From Bacillota bacterium (GTDB lineage: Bacteria; Bacillota; Bacilli; Bacillales_B; DSM-18226): a DNA stretch of 5,489 bases. Location: NCBI GenBank assembly GCA_021821235.1, contig JAKACS010000266.1, positions 1-5,489 on the forward strand. The letters are read 5' to 3'. Positions 1 to 5,256 of this stretch are shown in pieces. The number at the start of each line of letters is the position of its first letter. The stretch's first letter is position 1. Under the pieces are notes generated by a model that saw only the letters and a program-made list of their open reading frames with translations, did no database searches and was not told the DNA's origin. The position numbers and the translations under genes are program-made.

Positions 1-284
1 GTACGCTTTCCTTCGACAAAACCGCGAAACTTCTTACTATGTAAGGATAAATAGTCAACACCCAAGGTGACCAAACCGAAAATAATCATTGCCAAACCGC
101 CGTGATAGATATTGCTTTCTAATCCAGTTACAACTTCGCCTGCAATACTCCCAATCGTGATTCCGGCAATATATTCAAAAAAAGACAGCTCAGATATTTG
201 TTTTTTGCCAAGAATTTTTGTTGTGAAAAATAGCAATAAAATAAAAAGAATTGAGCGAAAAAGTATCATCGTCCAGCCATCCAT
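1..284 (-). CDS. DUF421 (YetF-like) membrane protein, N-terminal part, cut by the window edge
   Basis: This is the first 94 codons of a minus-strand gene that continues past position 1. The protein begins MDGWTMILFRSILF. It has a hydrophobic helix at about residues 5-22, then the family-typical stretch LGKKQISELSFFEYIAGITI (about 25-44), a second hydrophobic part running to about residue 49, and a third helix at about 62-77 before a basic segment ending VEGKR. That pattern is the N-terminal membrane part of DUF421 proteins, which carry a cytosolic domain after it. The start is set by a GAGGTGA ribosome binding site at 293-299. The gene lies 24 bases after the second DUF1657 gene, so the three are probably one transcript. 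From what is known of the family, DUF421 proteins of Bacillus (YetF, YdfS, and the 2Duf protein of spoVA2mob) act in the spore inner membrane and affect wet-heat resistance and germination. A spore role here is inferred from family and promoter. The biochemical activity is unknown. Confidence 0.88.
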   Translation of the reverse strand, partial: MDGWTMILFRSILFILLLFFTTKILGKKQISELSFFEYIAGITIGSIAGEVVTGLESNIYHGGLAMIIFGLVTLGVDYLSLHSKKFRGFVEGKR

Positions 285-308
285 GGTTGCTTCACCTCAA
301 AAAAATTA

Positions 309-512
309 TCACCCTTTATACTGCGGTTCTAAACGGTCGAGTTCATCACTTCTTGCTTGGAGATCGTTTTGAATATCTTCCATCGTTAGCATCGATTCAT
401 GAAAAACCCGCTGCGCTTCTTCCTCAAGGGAATTTAGCGCAAGCGATGATAATTGCGATTTGATTCCCTTCACAGTGGAGAGTGTTTGCTTAACATTTGA
501 AGCAATTGTCAT
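309..512 (-). CDS. DUF1657 small protein, second copy
   Basis: This gene encodes a 67-residue soluble protein starting MTIASNVKQTL and ending with LEPQYKG. It is predicted all-helical, with heptad-like hydrophobic spacing, no signal peptide, no membrane segment and no cysteine. An in-frame ATG at 530 would add MNGSEH, but it has no ribosome binding site. The ATG at 512 follows ATGGAAGTGA at 517-526 (8 of 10 to the Bacillus consensus) at good spacing. It also gives exactly the length and N-terminus of the upstream copy. The two copies align without gaps over all 67 residues at about 24% identity, sharing VKQ-L near the N-terminus and EPQ-F/Y at the C-terminus. DUF1657 has no known biochemical function. 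The family recurs beside DUF421 and SpoVA-type genes in spore formers, so a forespore role is likely but inferred. Confidence 0.85.
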   Translation of the reverse strand: MTIASNVKQTLSTVKGIKSQLSSLALNSLEEEAQRVFHESMLTMEDIQNDLQARSDELDRLEPQYKG

Positions 513-516
513 ATGC

Positions 517-526
517 TCACTTCCAT
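517..526 (-). promoter_or_regulatory. Ribosome binding site deciding the start of the second DUF1657 gene
   Basis: On the minus strand ATGGAAGTGA matches AAGGAGGTGA at 8 of 10 positions and is followed by GCAT and then the ATG at 512. The longer candidate start at 530 is preceded by CATAACTTTTCGCA, which has no Shine-Dalgarno match. The shorter protein is therefore preferred. Confidence 0.8.
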
Positions 527-555
527 TCATTGCGAAAAGTTATGTATCGGGGTGA

Positions 556-577
556 TGGTTGGCGAAATCGCCAACCA
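556..577 (-). other. Intercistronic hairpin between the two DUF1657 genes
   Basis: The stem TGGTTGGCG pairs perfectly (9 bp) with CGCCAACCA around a 4-base loop. It sits in the 74-base gap between the stop of the first DUF1657 gene and the start of the second. On the minus strand no run of T follows it, so it does not look like an intrinsic terminator. A role in mRNA processing, stability or partial attenuation is possible. None is shown by the sequence. Confidence 0.6.
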
Positions 578-586
578 ACTTACTTT

Positions 587-790
587 TTACTGATTGAATT
601 GCGGCTCTTCTGCCTGAATTTCTTGCAGGCGAGGCTCAAGGCTGTCAAGAACAGATTTTGTTTGCTGCGCTGCTTGTTGATAAAGCTGCTTTGCGTTTTG
701 ATTATCTGTTGCAAGAGCAAAAGTCTCAAAGCTGGCTTGGGCGCTTTTTAAGCCTGCGAGTGCTTGTTTCACTTGTGTACCTACTGTCAT
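587..790 (-). CDS. DUF1657 small protein, first copy
   Basis: This is the promoter-proximal gene of the minus-strand operon. It encodes 67 residues starting MTVGTQVKQALAGLKSAQ and ending EEPQFNQ. The protein is rich in Gln and Ala, helical, and without membrane segments or cysteine. The start at 790 is supported by AAAGAGGGTT upstream, with 8 bases between GAGGG and the ATG. Assignment to DUF1657 rests on length, the N-terminal MTVGxQVKQxL pattern, the C-terminal ExPQF, the tandem paralogue, and the DUF421 gene downstream. Known context: DUF1657 genes occur in the spoVA2mob operon of heat-resistant Bacillus spores and in other spore loci together with DUF421. No catalytic residues are apparent. 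A structural or partner-binding role is a guess. No SpoVAC, SpoVAD or SpoVAEb gene is visible in this window. Confidence 0.88.
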   Translation of the reverse strand: MTVGTQVKQALAGLKSAQASFETFALATDNQNAKQLYQQAAQQTKSVLDSLEPRLQEIQAEEPQFNQ

Positions 791-829
791 GTTTCCAACC
801 CTCTTTCTTTGAAAAATAACTTACGGAAC

Positions 830-859
830 TATTATGCCGCCTGTCGATGTTCTTATGTA
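830..859 (-). promoter_or_regulatory. Candidate forespore (sigma-G-like) promoter for the DUF1657-DUF1657-DUF421 operon
   Basis: On the minus strand, TACATA at 859-854 and CATAATA at 836-830 are separated by exactly 17 bases. The sigma-G consensus is roughly TGHATA, then 17-18 bases, then CATAHTA. The -10 matches fully and the -35 at 5 of 6. Transcription would begin near 823, about 33 bases before the first start codon. The family context (spore-associated DUF1657 and DUF421) supports it. Sigma-F overlap cannot be excluded. No good sigma-A promoter was seen for this operon. Confidence 0.6.
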
Positions 860-875
860 TTTTACATGTCGACAG
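841..875. repeat. Inverted repeat straddling the -35 of the candidate sigma-G promoter
   Basis: CTGTCGA at 841-847 and TCGACAG at 869-875 form a perfect 7-bp inverted repeat with a 21-base spacer. The outer arm lies just upstream of the -35, and the inner arm lies between -35 and -10. The arms also extend imperfectly (ATGT against ACAT). It could be a regulator site with half-sites about 28 bp apart, or chance. Confidence 0.4.
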
Positions 876-963
876 TTAAATGGTAATAATAGTAAAAAGG
901 ATATTGCCAATGTATCAATAGGATATAAAACAAAACAATTTTCATGTTGGTGATCTGAATAAG

Positions 964-993
964 TTGACAGGGCATGATATGACTGTTTATAAT
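964..993 (+). promoter_or_regulatory. Consensus sigma-A promoter of the efflux operon
   Basis: TTGACA at 964-969 and TATAAT at 988-993 are both perfect consensus hexamers, 18 bases apart. The start of transcription would be near 1000, leaving a leader of about 72 bases before the MarR gene. A promoter this close to consensus would be strongly active unless repressed, which fits the palindrome just downstream. Confidence 0.85.
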
Positions 994-1011
994 TTTGTTT
1001 CGTAACCCCTT

Positions 1012-1029
1012 TATTTCGTATGCGAAATA
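1012..1029. promoter_or_regulatory. Palindrome in the leader, likely operator of the MarR regulator
   Basis: TATTTCGTATGCGAAATA is a perfect 7-bp inverted repeat around a 4-base centre. It lies at roughly +13 to +30 of the predicted transcript and 42 bases before the MarR start codon. MarR dimers bind 16-20 bp palindromes of this kind and usually repress their own operon. From memory, it resembles the B. subtilis MhqR box (TATCTCGAATTCGAGATA), agreeing at 14 of 18 positions. The assignment to this regulator is inferred from position and symmetry. Confidence 0.6.
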
Positions 1030-1071
1030 TTCTACTAGGTATATTTACTATTTACAGGAAGTGAGGATCTA

Positions 1072-1512
1072 ATGTTTGCGCTAAATAATGAAGTTCTTGA
1101 ATCTTTTTTAGAAATTAACAAAGCCATTTACAGACTTGTGAAAAAAGAGGCAGACCGATTAGGTATTACCGTTGTTCAATTAAAAACGCTATATAAGATT
1201 TCCAATAACCCGGATATTGGTTTGGGGGAATTGGCAGAGAAATTGCGGCTGACGAATAGTACTGTTAGCGGGGTAATTGACCGTCTTGTACACAGCGACC
1301 TTGTCGAGAGGGTGATCCCGCCGGAAAATCGACGTTCGGTTTCCATTCATTTAACACAAAAAGGTAAAGCCATTTTAGATGAACTAACTTTATCTGATAA
1401 CATTTTAACGCAAAAAATAAAGGGGCTAATGGATCTTCCCACGGAAGAAATCCAGCATTTATTACAATTGCACAAGTTGGTTTTGGAAAAATTAACCATT
1501 GAGGAGGAGTAA
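1072..1512 (+). CDS. MarR-family transcriptional regulator (YhbI-like), probable repressor of the efflux operon
   Basis: This 146-residue protein is the usual size for MarR. Residues 1-45 and 105-143 are the helices that build the dimer interface. The winged helix-turn-helix lies at about 48-95: GELAEKLRLTNSTVSGVIDR (52-71) contains the recognition helix, and the wing carries the family-typical ENRR (85-88) followed by a beta strand and LTQKG. There is no cysteine anywhere, so thiol-based sensing as in OhrR or YodB is excluded and ligand binding is more likely. The start follows AGGAAGTGAGG at 1056-1066. It is first in an operon with the adaptor (7-base gap) and transporter, the order of B. 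subtilis yhbI-yhbJ-yhcA. It probably represses the operon, itself included, through the palindrome at 1012-1029. The inducing compound cannot be told from sequence. Confidence 0.93.
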   Translation: MFALNNEVLESFLEINKAIYRLVKKEADRLGITVVQLKTLYKISNNPDIGLGELAEKLRLTNSTVSGVIDRLVHSDLVERVIPPENRRSVSIHLTQKGKAILDELTLSDNILTQKIKGLMDLPTEEIQHLLQLHKLVLEKLTIEEE

Positions 1513-1519
1513 GTGAGTA

Positions 1520-2173
1520 ATGAGCACAAAACGTTTATTATTTTTGAACATTATCATTTTAATTATTTTGGTAGGCGGCGGCTTTGCTGCATACTCTTAC
1601 TACAATCGTTCGGTTAATTATTTATCGACGGATAATGCGCAAATTTCCGGACAGCAGGTAACAATTGCCTCACCCGCTAATGGAAAGTTAGTGGATTGGA
1701 AAGGAGCCGTTGGCGATCATTTTTCCAAAAATGATGAAATCGGAACAGTTGTGACAACAGGTCCAGATGGCAAGCCAATAAATATGAGTATCACGCTTCC
1801 AAGCAATGGAACCGTTGTTCAAAGCAATGCCGTTCAAGATTCCTTTGTTGCTGCCGGAACGCCGCTTGCGCAAGTTTTTGATTTGGATAAACTTTGGGTG
1901 ACAGCCAATATTGAGGAAACCAATATTGATCAAATTTCGGTTGGCCAAGATGTTGATGTCTATGTTGATGCATTCCCAAATTCAACTTTAAAAGGGAAAG
2001 TGGAAAAAATCGGCTTAGCGACTGCGGGAACTTTCTCATTGCTGCCGAACACGAACAGCACTGGTAACTACACGAAGGTCACTCAAGTGATACCAGTTAA
2101 AATAACCCTTGAAGATTATAAAGGACTTGAGCTCGTTCCAGGTATGAACGTAACTGTAAGAATTAAAAAGTAG
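1520..2173 (+). CDS. EmrA/HlyD-family efflux adaptor protein, short form (YhbJ-like)
   Basis: This 217-residue membrane-anchored adaptor works with the MFS exporter encoded next. A signal-anchor helix spans about residues 5-26, with the rest outside the membrane. STDNA (36-40) and the following strands are the classic EmrA entry into the lipoyl-like domain. Its two halves, about 41-77 and 88-119, are joined by a short loop (GPDGKPIN) where E. coli EmrA has a long coiled-coil hairpin. A beta-barrel domain follows from LWVTANIEETNID (125-137). The EmrA-typical segment SLLPNTNSTGNYTKVTQVIP spans 173-192, and the protein ends in VPGMNVTVRIKK. The missing hairpin fits a Gram-positive cell with no outer-membrane channel to reach. 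The start is preceded by GAGGAGGAG at 1501-1509, overlapping the end of the MarR gene. Length is close to B. subtilis YhbJ (about 221 residues). Confidence 0.92.
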   Translation: MSTKRLLFLNIIILIILVGGGFAAYSYYNRSVNYLSTDNAQISGQQVTIASPANGKLVDWKGAVGDHFSKNDEIGTVVTTGPDGKPINMSITLPSNGTVVQSNAVQDSFVAAGTPLAQVFDLDKLWVTANIEETNIDQISVGQDVDVYVDAFPNSTLKGKVEKIGLATAGTFSLLPNTNSTGNYTKVTQVIPVKITLEDYKGLELVPGMNVTVRIKK

Positions 2174-2177
2174 GTGA
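2168..2177 (+). promoter_or_regulatory. Ribosome binding site fixing the long form of the transporter
   Basis: AAGTAGGTGA matches AAGGAGGTGA at 9 of 10 and lies 6 bases before the ATG at 2184. It overlaps the adaptor stop codon (2171-2173), suggesting translational coupling. The internal in-frame ATG at 2451, which would give a conventional N-terminus, has no such site. The N-terminal extension is therefore very likely translated. Confidence 0.85.
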
Positions 2178-2183
2178 TATGCG

Positions 2184-3980
2184 ATGTTCATATATATCAC
2201 GATTTATGTCCTTTTTAGCCTTTTAGTTATCCTTTTTATCAACTATGCAATCTTCAAGAGAAAAAAGAGCAGCCTAAATCAAGAACAGCATCACGAAATG
2301 AAGGAAGAATACCAAAGTAAAGATTCCTCCTTGCGTGATCATGTAGATGAAGTGCTTTGGCATCATGCCGTTTCAGAACCGGCTGTTGAATACGTGGAAG
2401 CAGAAGTAAAGCCGATTGATGCAGATCAGCGGTCACGCCGGTCAAAACAGATGGAAACGGCAAGGGAAGGCAGCAAGGGAAAGATTCTTGCCGCATTAGT
2501 TCTTGGCGCTTTTGTTGCGATTTTAAACCAAACGCTTCTCAACGTTGCGATACCTCGAATCATGAATGATTTGAACATTTCAGCGAATACTGTTCAATGG
2601 TTGTCGACAGGGTATATGTTAGTAAATGGGATTTTTATTCCGATTACAGCTTTTTTAATTGAAAAATTTGGAACAAGAAAGTTATTCATTACGTCTGTAT
2701 TCTTATTCACCATTGGTTCTATTATTTGTTCGATTTCAGTAAATTTCAGTATGCTCATGGTTGGAAGGGTCATTCAAGCAGCTGGTGCTGGAATCATTAT
2801 GCCATTATTAATGACTGTCTTTTTCACCATATTTCCGCCTGAAAAAAGGGGGAAGGCGATGGGTATTCTTGGAATTGTCATGATTTTTGCTCCCGCGGTT
2901 GGACCGGCGTTATCCGGCTGGATTGTCGGTCATTATTCATGGAGATTATTATTTGATATCGTCATCCCAATTGGAATTCTTGATCTAATCCTGAGTGCGA
3001 TGTGGATGCAAGATGTTATGAAGGTCACCAATCCGAAATTTGATTTTCCCGGATTATTTTTTTCAACACTCGGGTTTGGCTTCCTTTTGTATGGGTTTAG
3101 CGAGGCTGGAAACAATGGCTGGTCAAGTACGATTGTCCTTACCTCCTTAGTTATTGGGATCATTTCACTAATTGCATTTGTTTGGCGTGAACTTACCACA
3201 GACAAACCGATGCTTGATTTGCGCGTTTTTAAATACGATATTTTTGCGTTGACGACGATCATTAGCATGGTGATCAATATGGCATTGTTTGGCGCGATGA
3301 TTTTGCTGCCGATTTATTTGCAAAATATTCGCGGCTTTACACCTCTTCAATCAGGGCTTATGCTGCTGCCTGGAGCAATTGTCATGGGGATTATGTCACC
3401 GATTGCCGGAGCTCTTTTTGATAAAATCGGCGCAAGATGGCTTGCCGTTACTGGTTTAATTATAACTGTAATCACCACGTGGCAATTCACATCTCTAAGC
3501 ATGTCAACAAGTTATTTTCACATTATGCTTCTTTATGTGTTGCGGATGTTCGGAATGTCGTTCTTAATGATGACCGTTATGACGGAAGGACTGAATCAAT
3601 TGCCGCGCCATCTTGGTGCGCACGGAACTGCTGCGGCAAATACTGCCAGACAGGTTGCCGGAAGTATTGGAACAGCTTTCCTTGTTACTGTCATGTCAAC
3701 AAGACAAGGTGTTCATATGGGTGAATATGGCAACGTAATTACGAGTGCAAATCCCTATATTGCAAATACATTAAGTCAAATTAGCCAAGGAATAGCGGGT
3801 ATTGCTCATTTACCATTGGCCGCCGGGCAACAGCTTGGAGCTTACTTGATTTACGGGCAAACGATGCGGCAAGCAACCATTGACGGGATTAATGACTCGT
3901 TTATCGTCGCAACAGGCATTGCATTCGTTGCCTTGATTCTGGCATTTTTTATCAAAAGGGCACGGCCGAATGAACAATAA
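2184..3980 (+). CDS. EmrB/QacA-family MFS drug exporter (DHA2, YhcA-like) with N-terminal extension
   Basis: This 598-residue proton-driven multidrug exporter matches the 14-helix DHA2 family from about residue 99 on. LNQTLLNVAIP (114-124) is the TM1 signature, with Asn114 where many EmrB proteins have Asp. A degenerate loop motif A, LIEKFGTRK, is at 158-166. Motif B, GRVIQAAGAGIIMP, is at 194-207 with Arg195, and motif C, APAVGPALSGW, is at 236-246. The second half has further helices and a basic C-terminus, KRARPNEQ. Residues 1-98 are unusual: a hydrophobic helix (about 2-23), KRKK, then a charged, His- and Glu-rich linker of about 75 residues. B. subtilis YhcA is about 532 residues, so this is some 65 longer. 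A strong ribosome binding site supports the long start. It follows the adaptor by 10 bases and should export compounds with it. The substrate is unknown. Confidence 0.94.
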   Translation: MFIYITIYVLFSLLVILFINYAIFKRKKSSLNQEQHHEMKEEYQSKDSSLRDHVDEVLWHHAVSEPAVEYVEAEVKPIDADQRSRRSKQMETAREGSKGKILAALVLGAFVAILNQTLLNVAIPRIMNDLNISANTVQWLSTGYMLVNGIFIPITAFLIEKFGTRKLFITSVFLFTIGSIICSISVNFSMLMVGRVIQAAGAGIIMPLLMTVFFTIFPPEKRGKAMGILGIVMIFAPAVGPALSGWIVGHYSWRLLFDIVIPIGILDLILSAMWMQDVMKVTNPKFDFPGLFFSTLGFGFLLYGFSEAGNNGWSSTIVLTSLVIGIISLIAFVWRELTTDKPMLDLRVFKYDIFALTTIISMVINMALFGAMILLPIYLQNIRGFTPLQSGLMLLPGAIVMGIMSPIAGALFDKIGARWLAVTGLIITVITTWQFTSLSMSTSYFHIMLLYVLRMFGMSFLMMTVMTEGLNQLPRHLGAHGTAAANTARQVAGSIGTAFLVTVMSTRQGVHMGEYGNVITSANPYIANTLSQISQGIAGIAHLPLAAGQQLGAYLIYGQTMRQATIDGINDSFIVATGIAFVALILAFFIKRARPNEQ

Positions 3981-3989
3981 AAAACTTTC

Positions 3990-4028
3990 AAAAACGAGGT
4001 TCACACCGTTTTGAACCTCGTTTTTTTT
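3990..4028 (+). terminator. Rho-independent terminator of the efflux operon
   Basis: A 14-bp perfect stem pairs 3990-4003 with 4012-4025 around an 8-base loop. Its core is ACGAGGTTCA pairing with TGAACCTCGT. A run of eight T at 4021-4028 overlaps the 3' arm. It begins 10 bases after the transporter stop. The A-rich 5' side may also allow weak function in the opposite direction, though no convergent gene is present. Confidence 0.93.
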
Positions 4029-4145
4029 AACTCACTATATTTGAAAAACTTTTATGCAGGGAAAATCCTCTTCTTTTGCGAGAATAGTTATCCGGCAGTT
4101 TTTCCTTAAACCGAATGGACGTTTTTCGTCTTTTAAACGCATATC

Positions 4146-4176
4146 TTTACAAATGAGCGTTCAGTTAGACTATACT
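4146..4176 (+). promoter_or_regulatory. Candidate sigma-A promoter of the YitT-family gene
   Basis: TTTACA at 4146-4151 and TATACT at 4171-4176 each match consensus at 5 of 6. The 19-base spacer is longer than ideal. Start of transcription would be near 4183, about 28 bases before the ATG. The short arms AACGC (4136-4140) and GCGTT (4157-4161) flank the -35 and may be chance. The rest of 4029-4145 shows no gene or convincing motif. Confidence 0.5.
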
Positions 4177-4210
4177 ATAGAGAGAGATTACATGGGAAAG
4201 GGGAAAGAGA

Positions 4211-5125
4211 ATGACAGAAACCGAAGTGAAAAGTCTTGATGAACAACAGTATTTGCTAACGAAAGTTCAGCACAAAAAACTCCCGAAAAGAAAAATCTTC
4301 CAGAGAATTATTCTCATTACGATTGGGGCTGCACTGGTGGGAGTGGGACTTGAAATCTTTCTTGTTCCAAATAATGTGGTTGATGGCGGCATTACAGGCA
4401 TTTCAATCATGCTTTCTTATTTAACTGGTTGGAAATTAGGAATCTTTATCTTCCTTCTCAATTCTCCCTTCGTTTTTATTGGCTATAAGCAGATCGGTAA
4501 AACCTTCGCTTTTTCAACGCTGTACGGTATTTTCATTCTTTCCGTTTCAACTGCTTTATTGCATCCTGTTCCTGCGTTTACCCAAGACATATTGCTCGCA
4601 GCAGTTTTTGGCGGGATTATTCTTGGAATTGGAGTCGGAATTGTAATCCGCGCTGGCGGATCGCTTGACGGTACGGAAATTCTCGCCATCCTGTTTAACA
4701 ACAAGCTGCCTTTTTCGGTTGGCGAAATTATCATGTTTTTTAATTTGTTCATCTTGGGAAGCGCTGGCTTTGTATTTAGTTGGGATCGGGCGATGTATTC
4801 CCTCATCGCTTATTTTGTTGCATCAAAAACGATTGACATTACCATCACCGGTTTGGATGAGTCAAAATCGGTATGGATTATCAGTGAAAATGCCAATCAA
4901 ATTGGTGAGGCAATCATGAACAGGCTCGGTCGGGGCGTAACTTATATGGTTGGCGAAGGGGCCTATTCAGGTGAGGATAAGAAAGTAATTTTTTGTGTCA
5001 TTAACCGTCTGGAGGAAGCAAAATTAAAAGAAATTGTTTCCGACCTTGATGATAATGCCTTTTTGGCGGTAGCTGATATCGCCGAAGTACGCGGCGGTCG
5101 CTTTAAGAAAAAACATATCCATTAG
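4211..5125 (+). CDS. YitT-family membrane protein (DUF161 plus DUF2179)
   Basis: This 304-residue protein has a charged cytosolic N-terminus of about 30 residues. About five or six membrane helices follow between residues 31 and 208, and then a C-terminal soluble DUF2179 domain (about 219-295). Family marks are LVPNNVVDGGITGIS (51-65), RAGGSLDGTEILA (147-159), GRGVTYMVGEGAYSGEDKK (240-258) and AFLAVADIAEVRGGRF (283-298). Firmicutes carry many paralogues (in B. subtilis YitT, YqfU, YvjA, YxkD, YpjC), and which one this matches cannot be decided here. The molecular function is not established. Transport of an unknown solute, sensed through DUF2179, is a common proposal. The start is supported by AAGGGG at 4198-4203, 7 bases before the ATG. 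It has its own promoter and terminator, so it is probably transcribed alone and is not part of the efflux operon. Confidence 0.93.
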   Translation: MTETEVKSLDEQQYLLTKVQHKKLPKRKIFQRIILITIGAALVGVGLEIFLVPNNVVDGGITGISIMLSYLTGWKLGIFIFLLNSPFVFIGYKQIGKTFAFSTLYGIFILSVSTALLHPVPAFTQDILLAAVFGGIILGIGVGIVIRAGGSLDGTEILAILFNNKLPFSVGEIIMFFNLFILGSAGFVFSWDRAMYSLIAYFVASKTIDITITGLDESKSVWIISENANQIGEAIMNRLGRGVTYMVGEGAYSGEDKKVIFCVINRLEEAKLKEIVSDLDDNAFLAVADIAEVRGGRFKKKHIH

Positions 5126-5128
5126 ATT

Positions 5129-5160
5129 GAAAAGTCTGTTTTACACAGGCTTTTCTTTTT
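5129..5160 (+). terminator. Rho-independent terminator after the YitT-family gene
   Basis: GAAAAGTCTGT (5129-5139) pairs with ACAGGCTTTTC (5145-5155) in an 11-bp stem with one G-U pair and a 5-base loop. Five T follow at 5156-5160. It starts 3 bases after the stop codon. Confidence 0.88.
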
Positions 5161-5184
5161 CAAGAAACATTCACAAAAAAGAAA

Positions 5185-5214
5185 TAGACATTTTTGATAT
5201 TAAAGTAATATCAT
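5185..5214 (+). promoter_or_regulatory. Candidate promoter of the SPFH gene
   Basis: TAGACA at 5185-5190 and TATCAT at 5209-5214 each match the sigma-A consensus at 5 of 6 with an 18-base spacer. A TATATT at 5231-5236 is an alternative -10 but lacks a good -35. The inverted repeat at 5195-5213 lies across the spacer and -10 of this promoter. The call is tentative. Confidence 0.4.
5195..5213. promoter_or_regulatory. Perfect 8-3-8 inverted repeat, possible operator
   Basis: TGATATTAAAGTAATATCA is a perfect 8-bp inverted repeat around AAG. It overlaps the candidate -10 of the SPFH gene and ends 43 bases before its start codon. It resembles the general shape of metal-regulator boxes such as Fur (TGATAATNATTATCA) but does not fit any I know. 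As an RNA hairpin it would be weak (all but two pairs are A-T), so a protein-binding site is more likely. Confidence 0.5.
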
Positions 5215-5241
5215 AATTGGTGAATAATGTTATATTTTGTT

Positions 5242-5250
5242 AAGGGGGGA
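5242..5250 (+). promoter_or_regulatory. Ribosome binding site supporting the GTG start of the SPFH gene
   Basis: AAGGGGGGA ends 6 bases before GTG at 5257. The in-frame ATG at 5272 would be 21 bases away, too far for this site. The GTG start is therefore preferred. Confidence 0.8.
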
Positions 5251-5256
5251 TATAAA

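Noticed and set aside
112..463. Two plus-strand open frames over the DUF1657/DUF421 genes
   Set aside because: They are antisense shadows of the minus-strand genes, which have recognisable families and ribosome binding sites; the plus frames have neither.
556..577. Hairpin as an intrinsic terminator
   Set aside because: No T-run follows it on the minus strand. On the plus strand a few T appear only several bases later and no plus-strand gene precedes it.
1..790. A complete spoVA2mob element or other mobile element
   Set aside because: No SpoVA genes, transposase or terminal repeats are visible in the window; only the DUF1657 and DUF421 families are shared with that element.
898..926. Direct repeat AGGATAT at 898-904 and 920-926, 22 bases apart
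   Set aside because: It is short and AT-rich in an AT-rich intergenic region and has no fixed relation to either promoter; most likely chance.
4119..4140. Small hairpin GACG/CGTC with T-rich flanks upstream of the YitT-family gene
   Set aside because: A 4-bp stem is too weak for a terminator or riboswitch, and a strong terminator already lies at 3990-4028.
4054..4239. Open frame of 61 codons upstream of and overlapping the YitT-family gene
   Set aside because: It has no ribosome binding site, runs through the candidate promoter and into the YitT coding sequence in another frame, and its peptide resembles no family.
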